Part shown: in pieces, positions 1 to 13,338 of the stretch | Layout of the letters: the number at the start of each line of letters is the position of its first letter | Numbering within the stretch: the stretch's first letter is position 1 | NCBI GenBank assembly: GCA_905182985.1 | Contig: CAJJDN010000058.1 | Span: forward strand, 56,651-120,650 | DNA length: 64,000 nt | From: Paramecium sonneborni | Taxonomy: Eukaryota > Ciliophora > Oligohymenophorea > Peniculida > Parameciidae | Direction of reading: 5' to 3' | Position numbers and translations under genes: made by a program | Notes under the pieces: generated by a model | Told to the model about the DNA's origin: nothing | The model's input: only the letters and a program-made list of their open reading frames with translations | Database searches by the model: none

Positions 1-2455
1 AATTTTCTTATTTTATTTCTTCAAAATATCAAACCAATCGTTAATCATATCAAGAGTATAAAACACTGCTATGCCATCATATAATTTAGTTTTATGAAAT
101 ATTACAATTACTAAATAATTTAACATATTTTCATTTTCTAAAATACAAGATGAAGCCTACTTTATAGTTTCTGGATATGGATATTAATTTGAATGCTTAA
201 TTTCTAATAAAAGATATTTAATCAAAATCAAATAGCCAGGAAAACCTGACCATGTTAAACTCATGTCATATGGATGTTTCGCTTTTTTATAATGGGTTAA
301 CATCAATTGAAACCATTTTAAAAAAACTTTGCTAGTAAGTATAATGTTCTTCCAATCAATAGAATTAAGTATACCTTCTAATTGCTTTTTATGTTCTTAA
401 TGTCGAGGATCACTTTACAAATAATCATAAAAATTTTTATCCCATTCAGCAGAAAAAGTATTATCAGTGCAATTTATTCCAAAATCTTTTTCAAATTCTT
501 CTTAGAGTGATCGATGATCTTATTTCAAGATTTCAATTAATAAATTTTAGAATTATGGGATTCTGAAAAATGCAATTACCAAAAATGTATTTACAAATAA
601 TTCTTCTTTATCATTTTATCCTTATTAATTTAATTTAAATGCAACTTTCTCAAATGTTTGATGTAAGAAATTCTAATAATGTAATCCAATTCTAATTTTC
701 TAATTTAATTGTTATATTAATTTTTTGTTTTTAGAATTGTAATTTTAATCATCTTTGAATGAATATGCTTCTTTAAGATCTTTATCAAAACCTAAATAAC
801 TAATGAAGAATTCATCTCTATTTAATAAAGTAATAAGGACATCATAATATTGATCTCTTAAATCTTCATCTATTAAATCAGCACTTTCCAATAGATTTTT
901 AGTTAAATCTACAAAGACTAATTAAGCAGCAATCATTTCTTCAAGATTTTCATATAACTCCTAGTTTTTAATTAATGAACTTAATTTATCAATGATTTAA
1001 TTAATAGCTTTATTAATTTTAACTCTTTCTCTATGTTAAAGATTCTTTTAATTAAGTTTACCAGCTAATTCATCTATTTCATTATTAATTTAAATGATTT
1101 GATTAATATTTGGACTTTATGGTCCAGAATATTTATCTTTTTTAATGTATAATAAAGATGATCTTTAGATTCCTTCTTCAGTTCTGAATCCTCCTAACAT
1201 TTATCTAATAAAAGTGTCTTTAGTAATAATAAATTCTGCTTTAACTCTTCCCACACATTAACCATGAATCCATAATTTATCAGTGAATCTTACTTCTTAT
1301 AGTGAGATTCTATCTAATTCAGCTAAAACATTAACATTTTAACTGAAAAATCTATTAAGAGAAATAATGGAATTACCAATTTTTCTAACATTAACATTGT
1401 CAGATTTTTCATTTGGTTTAGAACTCCCCCAAAGAATGAATTCAAAAGAAGAACTAGAAAATTCATCTACATAAATATCAAAAGATATGAATGGATTATT
1501 TTCTTATACTTTAAATTCCCATGATATATCTTTTTTTGTAATTAATCCCATAGTTGAATAAGGTCTTCTAGAATTTAAAGACTTATTAGTTTATGATTAA
1601 TTTGTTGATAAATGTATCATTGTATTAAGTTAATTATTAGATTTAGATTTTTTTAGAATTAAATCTTGATCATTTTTAAGTGCATTTTTTTTTAAATAAC
1701 AACTTTTAAGATCTTATTAAATGTTCTCTTCAATAGATGCATCAAAGATATCTCTGACTAATTGAAATTCATCGGATTCACTTCTTAGTTTTTCTTTAGA
1801 ATCAATATATCCATATTATTTAAGGGATGATTAACGGTACAAATAATGATTTAAATAATTAGGAGAGAAATCACTATAATAATCCATTTAATGAGACTTG
1901 CTTATAAATAATGAATTGATACTCTAATTTTTAATTGAAAATTGTAAACTTATTCCATCAATTAGTCTTTAAGTTCACACATAACTTATTTACTTTAAAT
2001 TTTTAACGTTGTCATTTAAACCATTCTTAAATCAAAAGTAATTCTAGATGAGTTAGCTTTAGTTGATTCAAGAAACAAATCATAATGAATAGGACCATTT
2101 GCAACTTCCCACATATTTTAAACAACATAAGCAAAACATTTATTTTTTTCAGCACAAAATACACTCTGAATAAATAAGAGTAGAATACAATTTTGAAAAA
2201 TTCTGATTTTAATGTTTCTAAATCACTTTCATGAAATGATCTAAATGTTTATCTCCAATGTGGGTTAGGATTATTTTATGATATTTAAGTTTAGAAACAT
2301 TCTTAATTAGCAATTGAAAAATGAACTTTAGCTTTCTAAAGAGGAATATTTTTGATTTTGATATTTGAAAATATGATCTTAAATTTAATCAATGGTTTTA
2401 GTGAAGCTATCACATTTTTGTCTTCTTATTTTTCTTTCTTTAATCCACAACCCAT
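1..2455 (-). CDS. N-myristoylation-type C2-domain protein, C-terminus cut by window edge
   Basis: The start ATG is at 2455 and the protein begins MGCGLKKEK, a Gly2 plus Cys3 start typical of N-myristoylated and palmitoylated membrane proteins. Two introns (2166-2188, 23 nt; 1924-1949, 26 nt) restore one frame of 802 codons up to base 1, with no TGA, so the C-terminus lies outside the window. Residues about 20-140 look like a C2 beta-sandwich (FKIIFSNIKIKNIPLQKA, then NNPNPHWRQTF). A second C2-like block follows around residues 260-400. The remainder is an alpha-helical region I do not recognise. Inferred role: a cortical or membrane adaptor. It starts 37 bp after the stop of the upstream surface protein on the same strand. 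The C2 assignment is by pattern only and calcium-binding aspartates are not obvious. Confidence 0.72.
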
Positions 2456-2492
2456 ATAAATAATAAATATTAATATATATATATTGAATTAT

Positions 2493-5400
2493 TCAATCTG
2501 ATAATTCATCAGCATATGAGATAGTCTATTTCTTTGATTTATTATCTCTTAATAAATCTTTAAATACATCTCCTAACATTAATTAATTATATGCAGCACC
2601 CTATAATTCTACTCCATATTCACTTTAATCATCTCCAATTCTCTCTAAAGGTAAATTATGATCTTATTTGCCAATTTTACTCTATTTTTAACAAAAACCA
2701 TAGATAACTACAATGATCACAATTAAAAGTAAAAACAATAATATTGACAATATTGCATAAAACCATGCCTTACTATTAACTTAACTATCTTATTCTGTCC
2801 AAAAGATTTCAAATTTAGCTTAATAGTTTGAATAAGAATTATAAGCCGTAATGTTTAAAAATACAGAATGATCCTATTAAATTTAATATCAAATATAATT
2901 ACTCTATCATTATTAGCTTAAACTATGGGATAATATAAATAGTATCCATTTTCGGCATACAATATTAAATCAATCAAAAAATATGTGCTATTTGTAATCA
3001 ATAAATGTGACTTTGAATTTTTTTAAGTATCTATAGATTAATATAATTATATCTTTTAAAAATGTAATTCTTCTGGATTAACCAAGTAAGGTTCTAAGAT
3101 TTCTACTGGTCTTGAATAATTACGACTATAATTTCCTAAATTAATCATTTTAAATCATACTTATAAAAAGTGATGTATATACGATATTAGTATTTAATTC
3201 GTTGAGAAGGTAAGTCATTTCAACTTAAATAGATTAATATTCGAATTGATTAGATAAACATTGGCTCACCAAATAAAATATGGAATCATTTTAATATGAA
3301 AGTTCTATTTAAGGGCGAGATAAAAAGTTATGATGACATAGTAAATATTAATAAAAGGTATATGATAATTTAGCTTAAAATGTTAGAACATTGAAAATTA
3401 TTTCATAAATTTGATTATTATTTCCAACTGACAAAGCTTAATCTAAGTTGGATTGATTCACAACATGAGGTTAAAAATGATTAATTGCTTGAATAAAAAC
3501 TGCTTTTTCCTTTCTTACATATTGTTCAGATTCTAAAAAAATAAGATTTTAACCAGGCCCATTTATTGGAAAATCTTTAGTTAAATTTATTACCTAAATA
3601 AATATATTATTTGGTTGCAAAATTATTAAGTATAAATATTGAATAGATTCATATTCAATTACTGTCAAGGCAAAATCTTCTGCATATTAAAATGGTTATG
3701 AATTATTTTAGTTAGGATAAGAACTATGCTATATAAATTATATAGTATTATTATTATTTGTTAAGACTATTTAATATATTCCAAAATAAGTATTTATTTT
3801 TTAATATCCAGTCTTAACCATTTGATATACCGAATTATTATAAAGAAAAGGTTATAAATCATTAAAATAACAGTAACAAAATTATCTATCATTACTGACA
3901 TTTGTTAAAATTTTCACAGAATTATTTATTTAAACATATGAATATTCTAAATAAATAAATTATTAGGTATTTTCTCTATCCTAGAATGAGATCCTACCAC
4001 TTTCTTTATAAAAGTATTTTAATTAACAAACTATAATCAATACATTTACTCCATTTAATTACATTTAACAATATAAATTTTAAGTTTATTGTTTCAACTA
4101 ATGTACTTTAATCAATCTAATAGAACAAAGTGAAGAGACATTTGTTTAATAATTTTAAGTATAATTAAAATAAGTGCATGATATATTTGTATCTGGAACA
4201 GACTATTTTTGATAAAATAGAACATAAAAGTCTGTCAATACAACTATTAAATCATTATATTATGTAACTATAAATAAATTAAATTAATTACTATTTTCAA
4301 TTAGCTGATTAAACAGTCCAATATAAATTTCATCTCCTAAATCTATTATTTATGTAACTTCTCCAAAAAATGAAACATCCATCATATATTCCCCTAAGTA
4401 TTTATTCATCTATAAATATGGAGATGGAACTATTGATAAATCTTCTTCATAAGAGTAATTATAAGATGCAATAGGTCCATTAAAATAAGATTACTATCAA
4501 ATTTATTACTAAAATTACATTAACTAAAAAGAGGTACTAATAAAATCCTCCTGTAATACTCAAATTATCCTATTATACTCTCACCTTATAATTTGATGAA
4601 TCATCATATGCAAACGATATTTGAGTGCTTGAAAAATTATAAACTAATGTGTAGTTTCTTATATTATTTATATACTTCATACCTGAATAGAGTTTTTGTC
4701 TTTTAAGGTTAAAATACTCCAATCACTAATACAAAAGGGGAATCATTATAAGTAGCAATAAATTATTATTAAAGATGAAATATAAATTCAGCCTTCTAAT
4801 TAAGATAATAAATTTCGAATTTCTTTTCTGTTATAATCAATGTTAAACTAATAGATGATCCAGCTATCACTGAATCCATTAAGTTACTTATAGGATATGT
4901 TATCTAATTTTAAAATAATACTGTATACTATCAATTCATTTTTTTTCTTTTCAATTTCTATCTTCTCTACCAAAGATCTAGCTGTATAGTCTTCTAAATT
5001 ATAAATGTAATAGTTTTAAAAATAATCATTATATAAACTTTTTTTCATTATTGGTACATACAAAATTAAACCAGAAATTAGTATTTTTGATTTATTAGTT
5101 AAAATAGTATCATAGTGAGGCAATCTTCTCCAAAAATTAATTTAATTAATATTAGTAATTATATATTACAATATAATTGGAATATAATTTCCATTTTTAT
5201 ATTCCTAACACCAAACAATCAAATACTATTTTGCTAATTTTGATTAAAAATATTTTGTAATTTCAAAACCTATAAAACTGTTATTCTAACATTCATATAT
5301 ATCCAAAACTATATTAGTCAAAGTTGATGTAAAATTATATAGTTTAATTTCCTTTTTTGAATTACTGGGTCCAGGAGTATAAACAATTATTTAAGAATTC

Positions 5401-8213
5401 GAAAACAGAATGAATAAAGTTTGTTAATTAATATATGTGTATCTAAAAGAAATTATCTAATTATGTGTTTCTAAATCATTATAAGAAATAGCTTAAATAT
5501 CTGGGTTAAATTCGCTTAACTACTATTTAATCAAATTATTTTACTAAAACTTCTAAAAAATAAAAGAATAGTTTTGACTAATTTGAATGATAAAGAATCG
5601 TAAAAAAGAACGATATTCTATCATTTTTTATAGGTCCTTGAAGAATACAGATTTAAACAATAGAATCATTTGATTTTTTCATATTTTTGATAATTTAACA
5701 TTTCGAAATAACTTCTGAGAACATCTTTCTTTGACAAACAACTATACTAATCTCATAAATAATATTATGCTTACATAGAATTTTAATATTAAACAGCAAT
5801 GTCATAATATTCAAATTATTTATAATAATCTACTTGAGTAAGGAATCTATTTAAATCTCTGTAAACTTCTTAAGTGCACTACTAAATTTCGATATCTATT
5901 GGAAACTGTTTTTCAAAGCTAGGCTAAAAAGTTAAATGTTTAGAATCATTACATATTCTTTTGCATTAATAATACATGTTTTATTCATAATGATAGATTC
6001 ATCATAATTCGATTTGTTATTGCCATCAGACTAATAAGTTAGTAGAATCTCAACAATCCCAAAAATATTGGAAGTGATAAATATATTTTTATTCACAGCA
6101 CTCAATACATTAAATACTTATTTTCTTTTATTTTCAGTTTGATCATCTAGGACTTTGTTTTGCTTTATAATAGCCTTATGATTTTAATAATATGGATAAA
6201 ATCTACTTATATTATAATTAGGAACATAATTAAAATTTAAAAATGGACCCATAATCTACAAATAATTTTATATAAGAAAATACTCCTTCAAATAAATCTA
6301 TTGAATTTATAATTTCTTGGAAAACAAATATATCTTTGCTTATTGGACATTAGGTTAAATTTTATTATTCCTTTTCATTAAGTTTATGTATTTGAGCAAT
6401 CAATTAAAAACTACTATCTTCTAATTTGATAAAACATAAAATAATGTATCTACGAAAAGTAACAATGTTGTATTTATAAATATCTGAAATTTAATCATAT
6501 GAAAAGTATCCACCTGTAATATTAAAAGATATCTAAATGAAAATAATAATTTTTACAATAACTGGAGCGATTTGTTAATTGTAAGTTTAGTTTAAATCAT
6601 CTTTACCTAATTAATAGGATACATTCATTTATCTAAATATAATTATGATAATAATACTTTTGAAATAATGTAATAACATTAAGTTTCTAATTAAAGAAAT
6701 TATATAACAAAATGAAATTGCCAAAGTCTATATAATTTAAACTCTAAAAGAAACTCTGAAATTAACTGAAAGTATCTGTTTAATAAAAAACTGTCATATA
6801 TTCAGCATTTAAATAAAAAATCTTTAATATATTTTTAAATTCTCCAGATGCTTAATGTGTACAATATAAATTTGGTTTAGAATAATATGGTGACATTTGT
6901 TAATAAAATGGAGAATCAGTCATAATGACAGCTAAATATTAACTAGTAATAGACACATCAACCAATAAATAACCTGGTTCAAAAATCTATTTATAACTTA
7001 TAGTAAAATAATTTTCAGATTGATATGATCTTTCCAAATAAATAACTAAAACTGCAATGTTAGTACCAGTCACTAAAACTACTTCATCATTCATATTTTA
7101 TACAGTTCTTATTTAATTTGGCTAATAAACTATAAAATATCAATATGAATACGCTCTATTATTGTACTGTTGCAATTAATTTAATAATCAGATTAGACCA
7201 TTTCTTATATGTTACATTTACATATTGTTGGAGATGATTAAAATAAAAATCCAACGTTCCAAGTAGAATTATCATATCCATTAATCATTGAATTTACAAA
7301 TATTTATTCAATCATAGAATCATCCTCTATTTTGCAAGATTTTAAATCTGTAATATTTATTTTTAAGGCTTATAATTCCAAAGTCTAGTTTTGTCTTTTT
7401 TCCTTTTCATGATAAATTATTAAAAATTGATTTGTAATTGCTTTTTAATTAAATAAACTAGGACAATATTAAATGAATTCCAATTTTATCGCATTAATAG
7501 CATCAAAAATATTGACATTCATAGTTTTTCTAAATTTGCATCTTTTAAGGAAATTTTCATTATCCTCAACTTTATATGTATAATAATAATAAGTATTAAA
7601 AGTGAAATTTACTATGATCAATGATTTTTCATCATATACTAAATCAAAAATAAGAAATGTAGCATTATTATTAACATCACAATCTAATCCAAATTAAGTA
7701 TCTTTTCTTAATTAAAATATGGAATAACAAGAAATGTTTACAAAATTTTCATTTAATTCAAATAAATCTCTATGCACTCTACTTTAAACTTAAACTATTT
7801 TATTTTCACTTTAATTATAAAATAATAGATCTATAGCTGTTAAACTAAGGTAGAAACGAGCAGGTTAATATAAAGGTCCCCATTCATCAATTGGACAAAA
7901 TACTGATCTAAGATGTATTAATTACTTACTCTATAGATTCTGAAGTATTTTAAATAAAAGGAGTAATTTAAATAGTCAAATCTTAGTTTGTGGAAGTTAT
8001 ATTATTAAAGCTTGTATTTCCTAAAGCATCTTTTGAATTAAATAAATCAATTGTATACGATTCATAATATGGAGCTATCGCAAAAACTGGCGAATTTTTA
8101 TTGTAACTAACATTCATTAATAAGTATTACAAATCAGCCAATACAACTTTGCTTTCATTTCTATTAACACATAGGGTGCCTATTATAAAATTTAAGAAAA
8201 TTAGAATAAGCAT
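2493..8213 (-). CDS. large type I surface protein (signal peptide, one C-terminal TM segment)
   Basis: The start at 8213 gives a hydrophobic leader (MLILIFLNFIIGTLCVN). A roughly 1,750-residue ectodomain follows, rich in Asn-X-Ser/Thr, Tyr and Cys, with alternating beta-strand-like segments. One strong transmembrane helix (AILSILLFLLLIVIIVVIYG) is encoded near 2700-2760, followed by an acidic cytoplasmic tail of about 55 residues ending at TGA 2493-2495. At least two small introns were confirmed by reading-frame repair: 7908-7929 (22 nt) and a 29-nt one near 2838-2920. Others must exist and I did not place them all. I do not recognise the family; the ectodomain could be propeller-like. Paramecium encodes many such long single-pass proteins, so a cell-surface or adhesion role is inference. 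A downstream same-strand C2 protein begins 37 bp away. Confidence 0.7.
7908..7929 (-). other. 22-nt intron in the large surface protein
   Basis: This is a GTAAGT...TTAG intron. Removing it joins the N-terminal exon to a well-coded segment beginning VFCPIDEWGPLYQPARFY. Without removal the frame meets TGA within a few codons. It shows the intron size class seen throughout the window. Confidence 0.85.
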
Positions 8214-8438
8214 AATTTATTTTTAATAATTCTTAATTTTAATTCATTATTTATTCACAATTTTCATAATACTCAAACCTTAAATATCAATAATATTTGG
8301 AATCGATAAAAAGTTTAAATATTTTACTATTAGTTTATATTTTATAATATGCTTTTGTTATAATGTTCATAATAATTAAAATTTGAAATCTAAAATAAGT
8401 TTCTTTAGATGATTATATTAAAAATTTTTTATAATTAT

Positions 8439-9866
8439 ATGAAAATTAAATCAAATAAGACAAGTTAAAAAAACAAAAAATCTGGTAATGTCATTTGTTC
8501 TGATTTATTGGATATCACATATATATGTCCAAGGATTATTGCAATGTCATTTCCAAGTGATGGTAATCCAGATTATAAGAATAAAATAGATAATGTAGAT
8601 TTAGTAAATAATTATTAGGTTGCTTAATATTTTTAGTAACGACATAATAATGATTATCAGATTTATAATTTGAGTGGGATGTAATATGATCATACAAAAT
8701 TCAAAGGAAAAATTTACACTTTTGTATTTTGAAGAGATATATTATTTTAGCCATGGGAAGAAAAGTCTACACCTAATTTAGGATATTTGTTTATGTTATG
8801 TAAACATATAGATGATTTTTTATCTTGTATTTAATAAATTTATTCAAAGCAAAATTATCAAATGTAGTTGCTGTGCATTGTATTAATGGAATAGGTAGAA
8901 CAGGAACTGCAATTTGTTGTTATTTATTATATAGTGGACGCTTTTCTAATGCTGAAGAAGCATTATTTTATTATGATAAATAAAAACATTTGTCAGGAGG
9001 TGGAATTACTATGCCTTCTTAATTGAGATATGTTTAATACTTTGAAAAGTTTTAATTTATCAATTAATCTTTAGAATATTATTTTAAAGAAATATATATC
9101 CAACTATTAAGTATTTAACTTCTATAGTTATTCATGGGATACCTGATATTTAAGATAAATAATGTAAACCATTTTTAGAAATTTATACATATGAAAACTC
9201 TTAGAAGACTTTAAAATACACTGATAAATTAGAGGTAATACTAATATAATCTGTAGTATAAAGATTAAAAGAAAGCCAAAGATCTAATGTTGAAAGATAT
9301 TGAATTAATTAGAATTAATATAGGAAAACCTTTTTTGGCTATTGGAGACATAATGATAAAATTTAATCATAATGGTATTATTATAAATGTAATAATGAGG
9401 CCATTTTGAAGTAGAACCAATGTTTCGAGTTTCTTTTAATACAGCCTTTATAGAAGACAAGTAAAAACTAAATTCTATATTAAAAGTAAATTGAGTTTCA
9501 GGAACGAAGATTTAGATCCTTCAAAATTATAAAAAGATGATAGATTTCCTGTTGATTTGAATGTAGAAATTTAATTTAAAGAATTCTGTTAATGCACAAA
9601 TGAAATATAATTTAATTTAAGGTGTAAAAGTTGTTCAAACTTATCTAAACAACTTTGTCCTGATTGGGATCTAATTCAAAATATATTAAATGATTATACT
9701 AAACATACTGTTGAAGAGTCTTAGATATTATTATTTGGTGATGCTACATTTGATAATCTCAATGATGTTAAATATTAAACATGTATTATTATTATTATCA
9801 TCCATATTAGTTAAAGGAGGACGAGCTAAATCTAATGTCATCTAAGATATTGATGATGATTTTTGA
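8439..9866 (+). CDS. PTEN-family phosphoinositide phosphatase with C2 domain
   Basis: It is predicted to dephosphorylate a 3-phosphoinositide such as PIP3 at the membrane. Seven introns (including 8724-8750, 8827-8849 and 9049-9074) give 416 aa, close to human PTEN. The N-terminus has DITYICPRIIAMSFPSDG, matching PTEN's DLTYIYPNIIAMGFP block. The phosphatase loop is HCINGIGRTG at residue ~129, keeping the catalytic Cys and Arg but replacing both PTEN P-loop lysines. The following helix and ITMPSQLRYV match the family. The C-terminal half resembles the PTEN/TPTE C2 domain (HFEVEPMFRVSFNTAFIEDN). No voltage-sensor TM segments precede it, so it is PTEN-like rather than Ci-VSP-like. It is divergent from the surface-protein gene, 225 bp away. 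The intron just before GHFEVE ends in GAG, a slightly unusual 3' site. Confidence 0.9.
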
Positions 9867-9982
9867 ATAAATATATATTTATATCATTATCAGAGATAAT
9901 TGTGTTTTATAATCATGGGAAAATCATAATTACCCAATAGACATCATTTTATTTAATAAAAAAATTATATTAAATAAATAAT

Positions 9983-11515
9983 TCAAATTTCAAACTCATT
10001 CTTTAAATTCTAAAAATAATCCTTTAAGATAACAAATTTATTAAACTACTTTTGAATAAATTCGTCATCCTTTATTTAATCACAATTCTTTATCTATTGT
10101 ATGATTTGAGCATTACTCTGTAATTATAACTTTGTCTTTACTATTAAATCTGTTGCTTTTGCTTCATTTCTTTAATCATAATCTTCTTATTCTCTTATCT
10201 ATAAATTAAAAAAATTTATACTAATTTTATAGTTTCTAAATATTAATTTACACGTTTAAGTGATAAGTTTTATTTTACTATTGTTAAAATTGTATTATAA
10301 AATTTATTCTCTCTAAGTTTAACATTCCATTCAATAATTTATTATTTTATTTCATTAAAATTACATTTAAATTCAGATATCTATTCTTAATAAACTTAAC
10401 TTATTGAAAAATTTTCAATTAAAAATTAATCGGCTTCTTCTAAAAGTTAAAATAATTAATCATATAGTTTTTTACTTTTAATTATTTTCTTTGTTTTTGT
10501 ATTTGTATTCAATAGATATTTTATGTTGAAAATATATTAAAAATATGCTAATTTTATTATCAATTACTTCCAACTTTAAATTTATTAAATTTTATGATCA
10601 AATATTTAACTTAATACTTAACCTTCTTTTAATTCTTATGTTTTATCCATTTATTCTCTAAGTCTCTCAATTTTCTCATTAAAAAGTTCCCCAAAAGATT
10701 GTTGAATTGGAGGGCTTTTAAAACTTTTCATAATTTCTAAATCTTCTCTAAAATAATGAAAACCATCTTTATTTATAAATTTAAATGATTCTAAATAAAT
10801 TCTAAAAGTTTCAAAAATATTGTTTTGCTTTTCAATAAGATGAATTTTCTTCTTTACTCTATAATAATAAGGTTCCTAAAATAATAATTTTATATACTTA
10901 TATTCTCATTCTTAAAAATCTATAGAAACATTCTTTAATTTTAAAATAATCATCAACTTTAGTTGATAGTAAATTTGAATGATTTTCAAAGAATTAATCA
11001 ATCTTGTTTATGTTATCTTCTTTTAATTCATTTAATCCAAATTTTAAGACTGCATCTAAATCTTATCCATATTTTCTAATTGTAAGAACTAAATTTTTAT
11101 AATCTTTGCATAGTTCTAAATATCCAGAAATCATATATTTTTGATCTATAATTTCAGGATGATTAATTTTGAATTTCCTCATCTTTTCTTCCATTTTAAG
11201 AAATGATTATTGCATTGAAGATGTACTAGATATCGATGAAACTGATCTTTTTCGTTTTAATGTTATTCCATTTTTTTTAATTTATTATTAATAAGCAATC
11301 CTATGGTATCCATTATCTTTGATTTATTTTCTTTGACTCATTTAAGAATTTTGACGACTAACAATAGTATTTTATCTACTCTAATTAGAATTCTAGTTTA
11401 AGTTAGTTTAAGAATTATTGCGTGTTTACATTTTAAATTCTGAAGGCAATTGTATTTGATTAGAGATTTTTAAATCTTATTGTCTGTTTAGATTTAACAA
11501 TTCCAACGAATCCAT
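9983..11515 (-). CDS. hypothetical coiled-coil protein, 495 aa
   Basis: The start ATG at 11515 (MDSLELLNLNRQQDLK) and TGA at 9983-9985, with two introns (22 and 23 nt) removed, give 496 codons exactly. The first ~110 residues are low-complexity, Asn/Gln/Ser-rich and basic (KRKRSVSSISSTSSMQQ). The rest is charged and helical with long coiled-coil character. I recognise no domain. The start lies only 8 bp from the stop of the upstream CFAP100-like gene on the same strand. The true translation start might therefore be a later Met, for example about 20 codons downstream. A structural or cytoskeletal role is plausible but not shown. Confidence 0.65.
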
Positions 11516-11523
11516 ACATTAAG

Positions 11524-13308
11524 TCATTATTATTATTATAATTATTATGATTATGAAATATTATCAACTTTTTATTATGGTACATAGACTAGTTCATAAC
11601 TTTCTTATAAGTATTTTTCATCATCATTTTCATCATTATCTTCAACAACTTCTTCTACTACAACTTTTTCTGCTGGATAATTTCTTCTCATATCTTTTCT
11701 TCCTCTATAAAAATTAGCCATTTATTCTTCTTTTTTTCTTCTTCTTTCAATTATTTATTTTTTCTTTTCTTCATCTTTTTAATTAGTTTATCTTTGTTCT
11801 CTAATAAATATAATTATATAAAATTTACTTTTTTTTTTAATTAATTTTCTTTTCTGCATCTAAATAATCTTATTTTGATTTCATAAGAAATTATAATTTA
11901 TATTCTGAAAGTTCTAAAACAATCTTTTCAAGTTACTAATAAATAAATATATTTAAATTTAATTACATTCAAAGTAAATTTAAGCATTTTTGAATCAATT
12001 CCTAATTTTTTTATTAAAGGATCTTATTCTTTCTTAGAAATATCTGAATATATTTCTATTATTCTTTTTCCAATTTTATCCATATCAAGATTTTCACCTT
12101 CTGCAAATTCTAACTTATTCTAATCAACTTTTTCTTATTTTTTTAATTCTTATTAATATTATTAATGCATTATATATTGTTTTTCTAATATTTTGAATCT
12201 TTATTCATTTTCTTTTTAATGTATTATTAATATCTCTTTTAAATGTTTAGCTTCTCTTTTTTTTTATTCAATTTCTTCTTCTGCATCTCTTTAATTTTAC
12301 ATATTTCTTAAATTACCTTCTTCAATAGCATCTAAAATTTCTATTACAATATCAGCCATTTTATTTTATTTATATTCAAATTATAATTATTCCATTTATT
12401 CTTTTGATCTAGTTTCAGATTCTAATACATTAACTCCAGTTAAAAATAATGCTTTTTTAGAATTAGCTGTTGTTTATGGTAAAATAATATCTTTCTCAAT
12501 TTCTGAAAATTTAGTTTTATAATGTTACTAAACAATATAAAAAATATTTTATACTTTAATTTTTTCTAAAAATTATCTATATTTATCTAATTTATCATAT
12601 TCATCTTAAAGTTTACTTTTCTATAATTTTAATCTATCTATTTATGCTAATATTCTAGCTACTTCAACTTTAACTTCTTCTTTTCTTCTAACTTCTTTAT
12701 CAGCTAAAATTGCAGCCTAATCTGCTTAAGATTTAACTTCACTCATAAATCTTTTTACCAATTCACAATCATTTTTAAAATATAACTTTCTTGCTCTTAA
12801 AGACTCCTATTCATTTTTAATAAAATCTTCAAGTCTATTTGTTTCTTCTTTTTTTGTTAATATATTTAGATTTGTTAAACAAATTTCTTTTTTCTTTTCA
12901 ACAAAATCTTAAAGTGTTTCTTTTTTCTCACTTAAAATACTTTTTATTTTATAAGCTTTTTATAAAGAGTCTTAATAATTTTTTTCAAGCATTCTTGGAT
13001 TAAATTGTTTCAAATGACATTAAATTGGATCTGGTTTAACATTAAAACTCTTAGATTTTAAATCTTAAGAAAATACAAGATCTCTTTCTACTGCCAATTT
13101 TTCAGCTTAAGCTAAATAAAATAAATTTACTCTACTCTTCTAATTTTCTCAATAATCCATATCTACTTGCAGATTTACCAATATATAATTATGTTAATCT
13201 TGTCTATTGTTTTTAATCATCTTCCTCTTCAACAGCATTTCTATCATATTCTAAAGAATTTGTAAACTTCTTAGGATCTCTTTCAAATTAAAATGGATTA
13301 TCAAGCAT
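11524..13308 (-). CDS. CFAP100: CFAP100/CCDC37-like axonemal coiled-coil protein (MIA complex type)
   Basis: With three introns (19, 31 and 28 nt) removed this is 568 aa. The central region (QKAYKIKSILSEKKETLQD, NEQESLRARKLYFKNDCEL, YDKLDKYRQFLEKI) follows the DUF4200 coiled-coil pattern of CCDC37/CFAP100. In Chlamydomonas that protein (FAP100/MIA1), with FAP73, forms the modifier-of-inner-arm complex tethering inner dynein arms f/I1 on the axoneme. Length is close to the family. The C-terminus is basic then acidic (EEVVEDNDENDDEKYL) and ends in a Gln tract before TGA at 11524-11526. The gene is tandem with the SNAPC4-like gene upstream and overlaps nothing. Alternative: another DUF4200 member such as CFAP73/CCDC42; the length and N-terminal extension favour CFAP100. 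Confidence 0.72.
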
Positions 13309-13338
13309 AAAATATATATTAAGTATATAAACTTAGAA

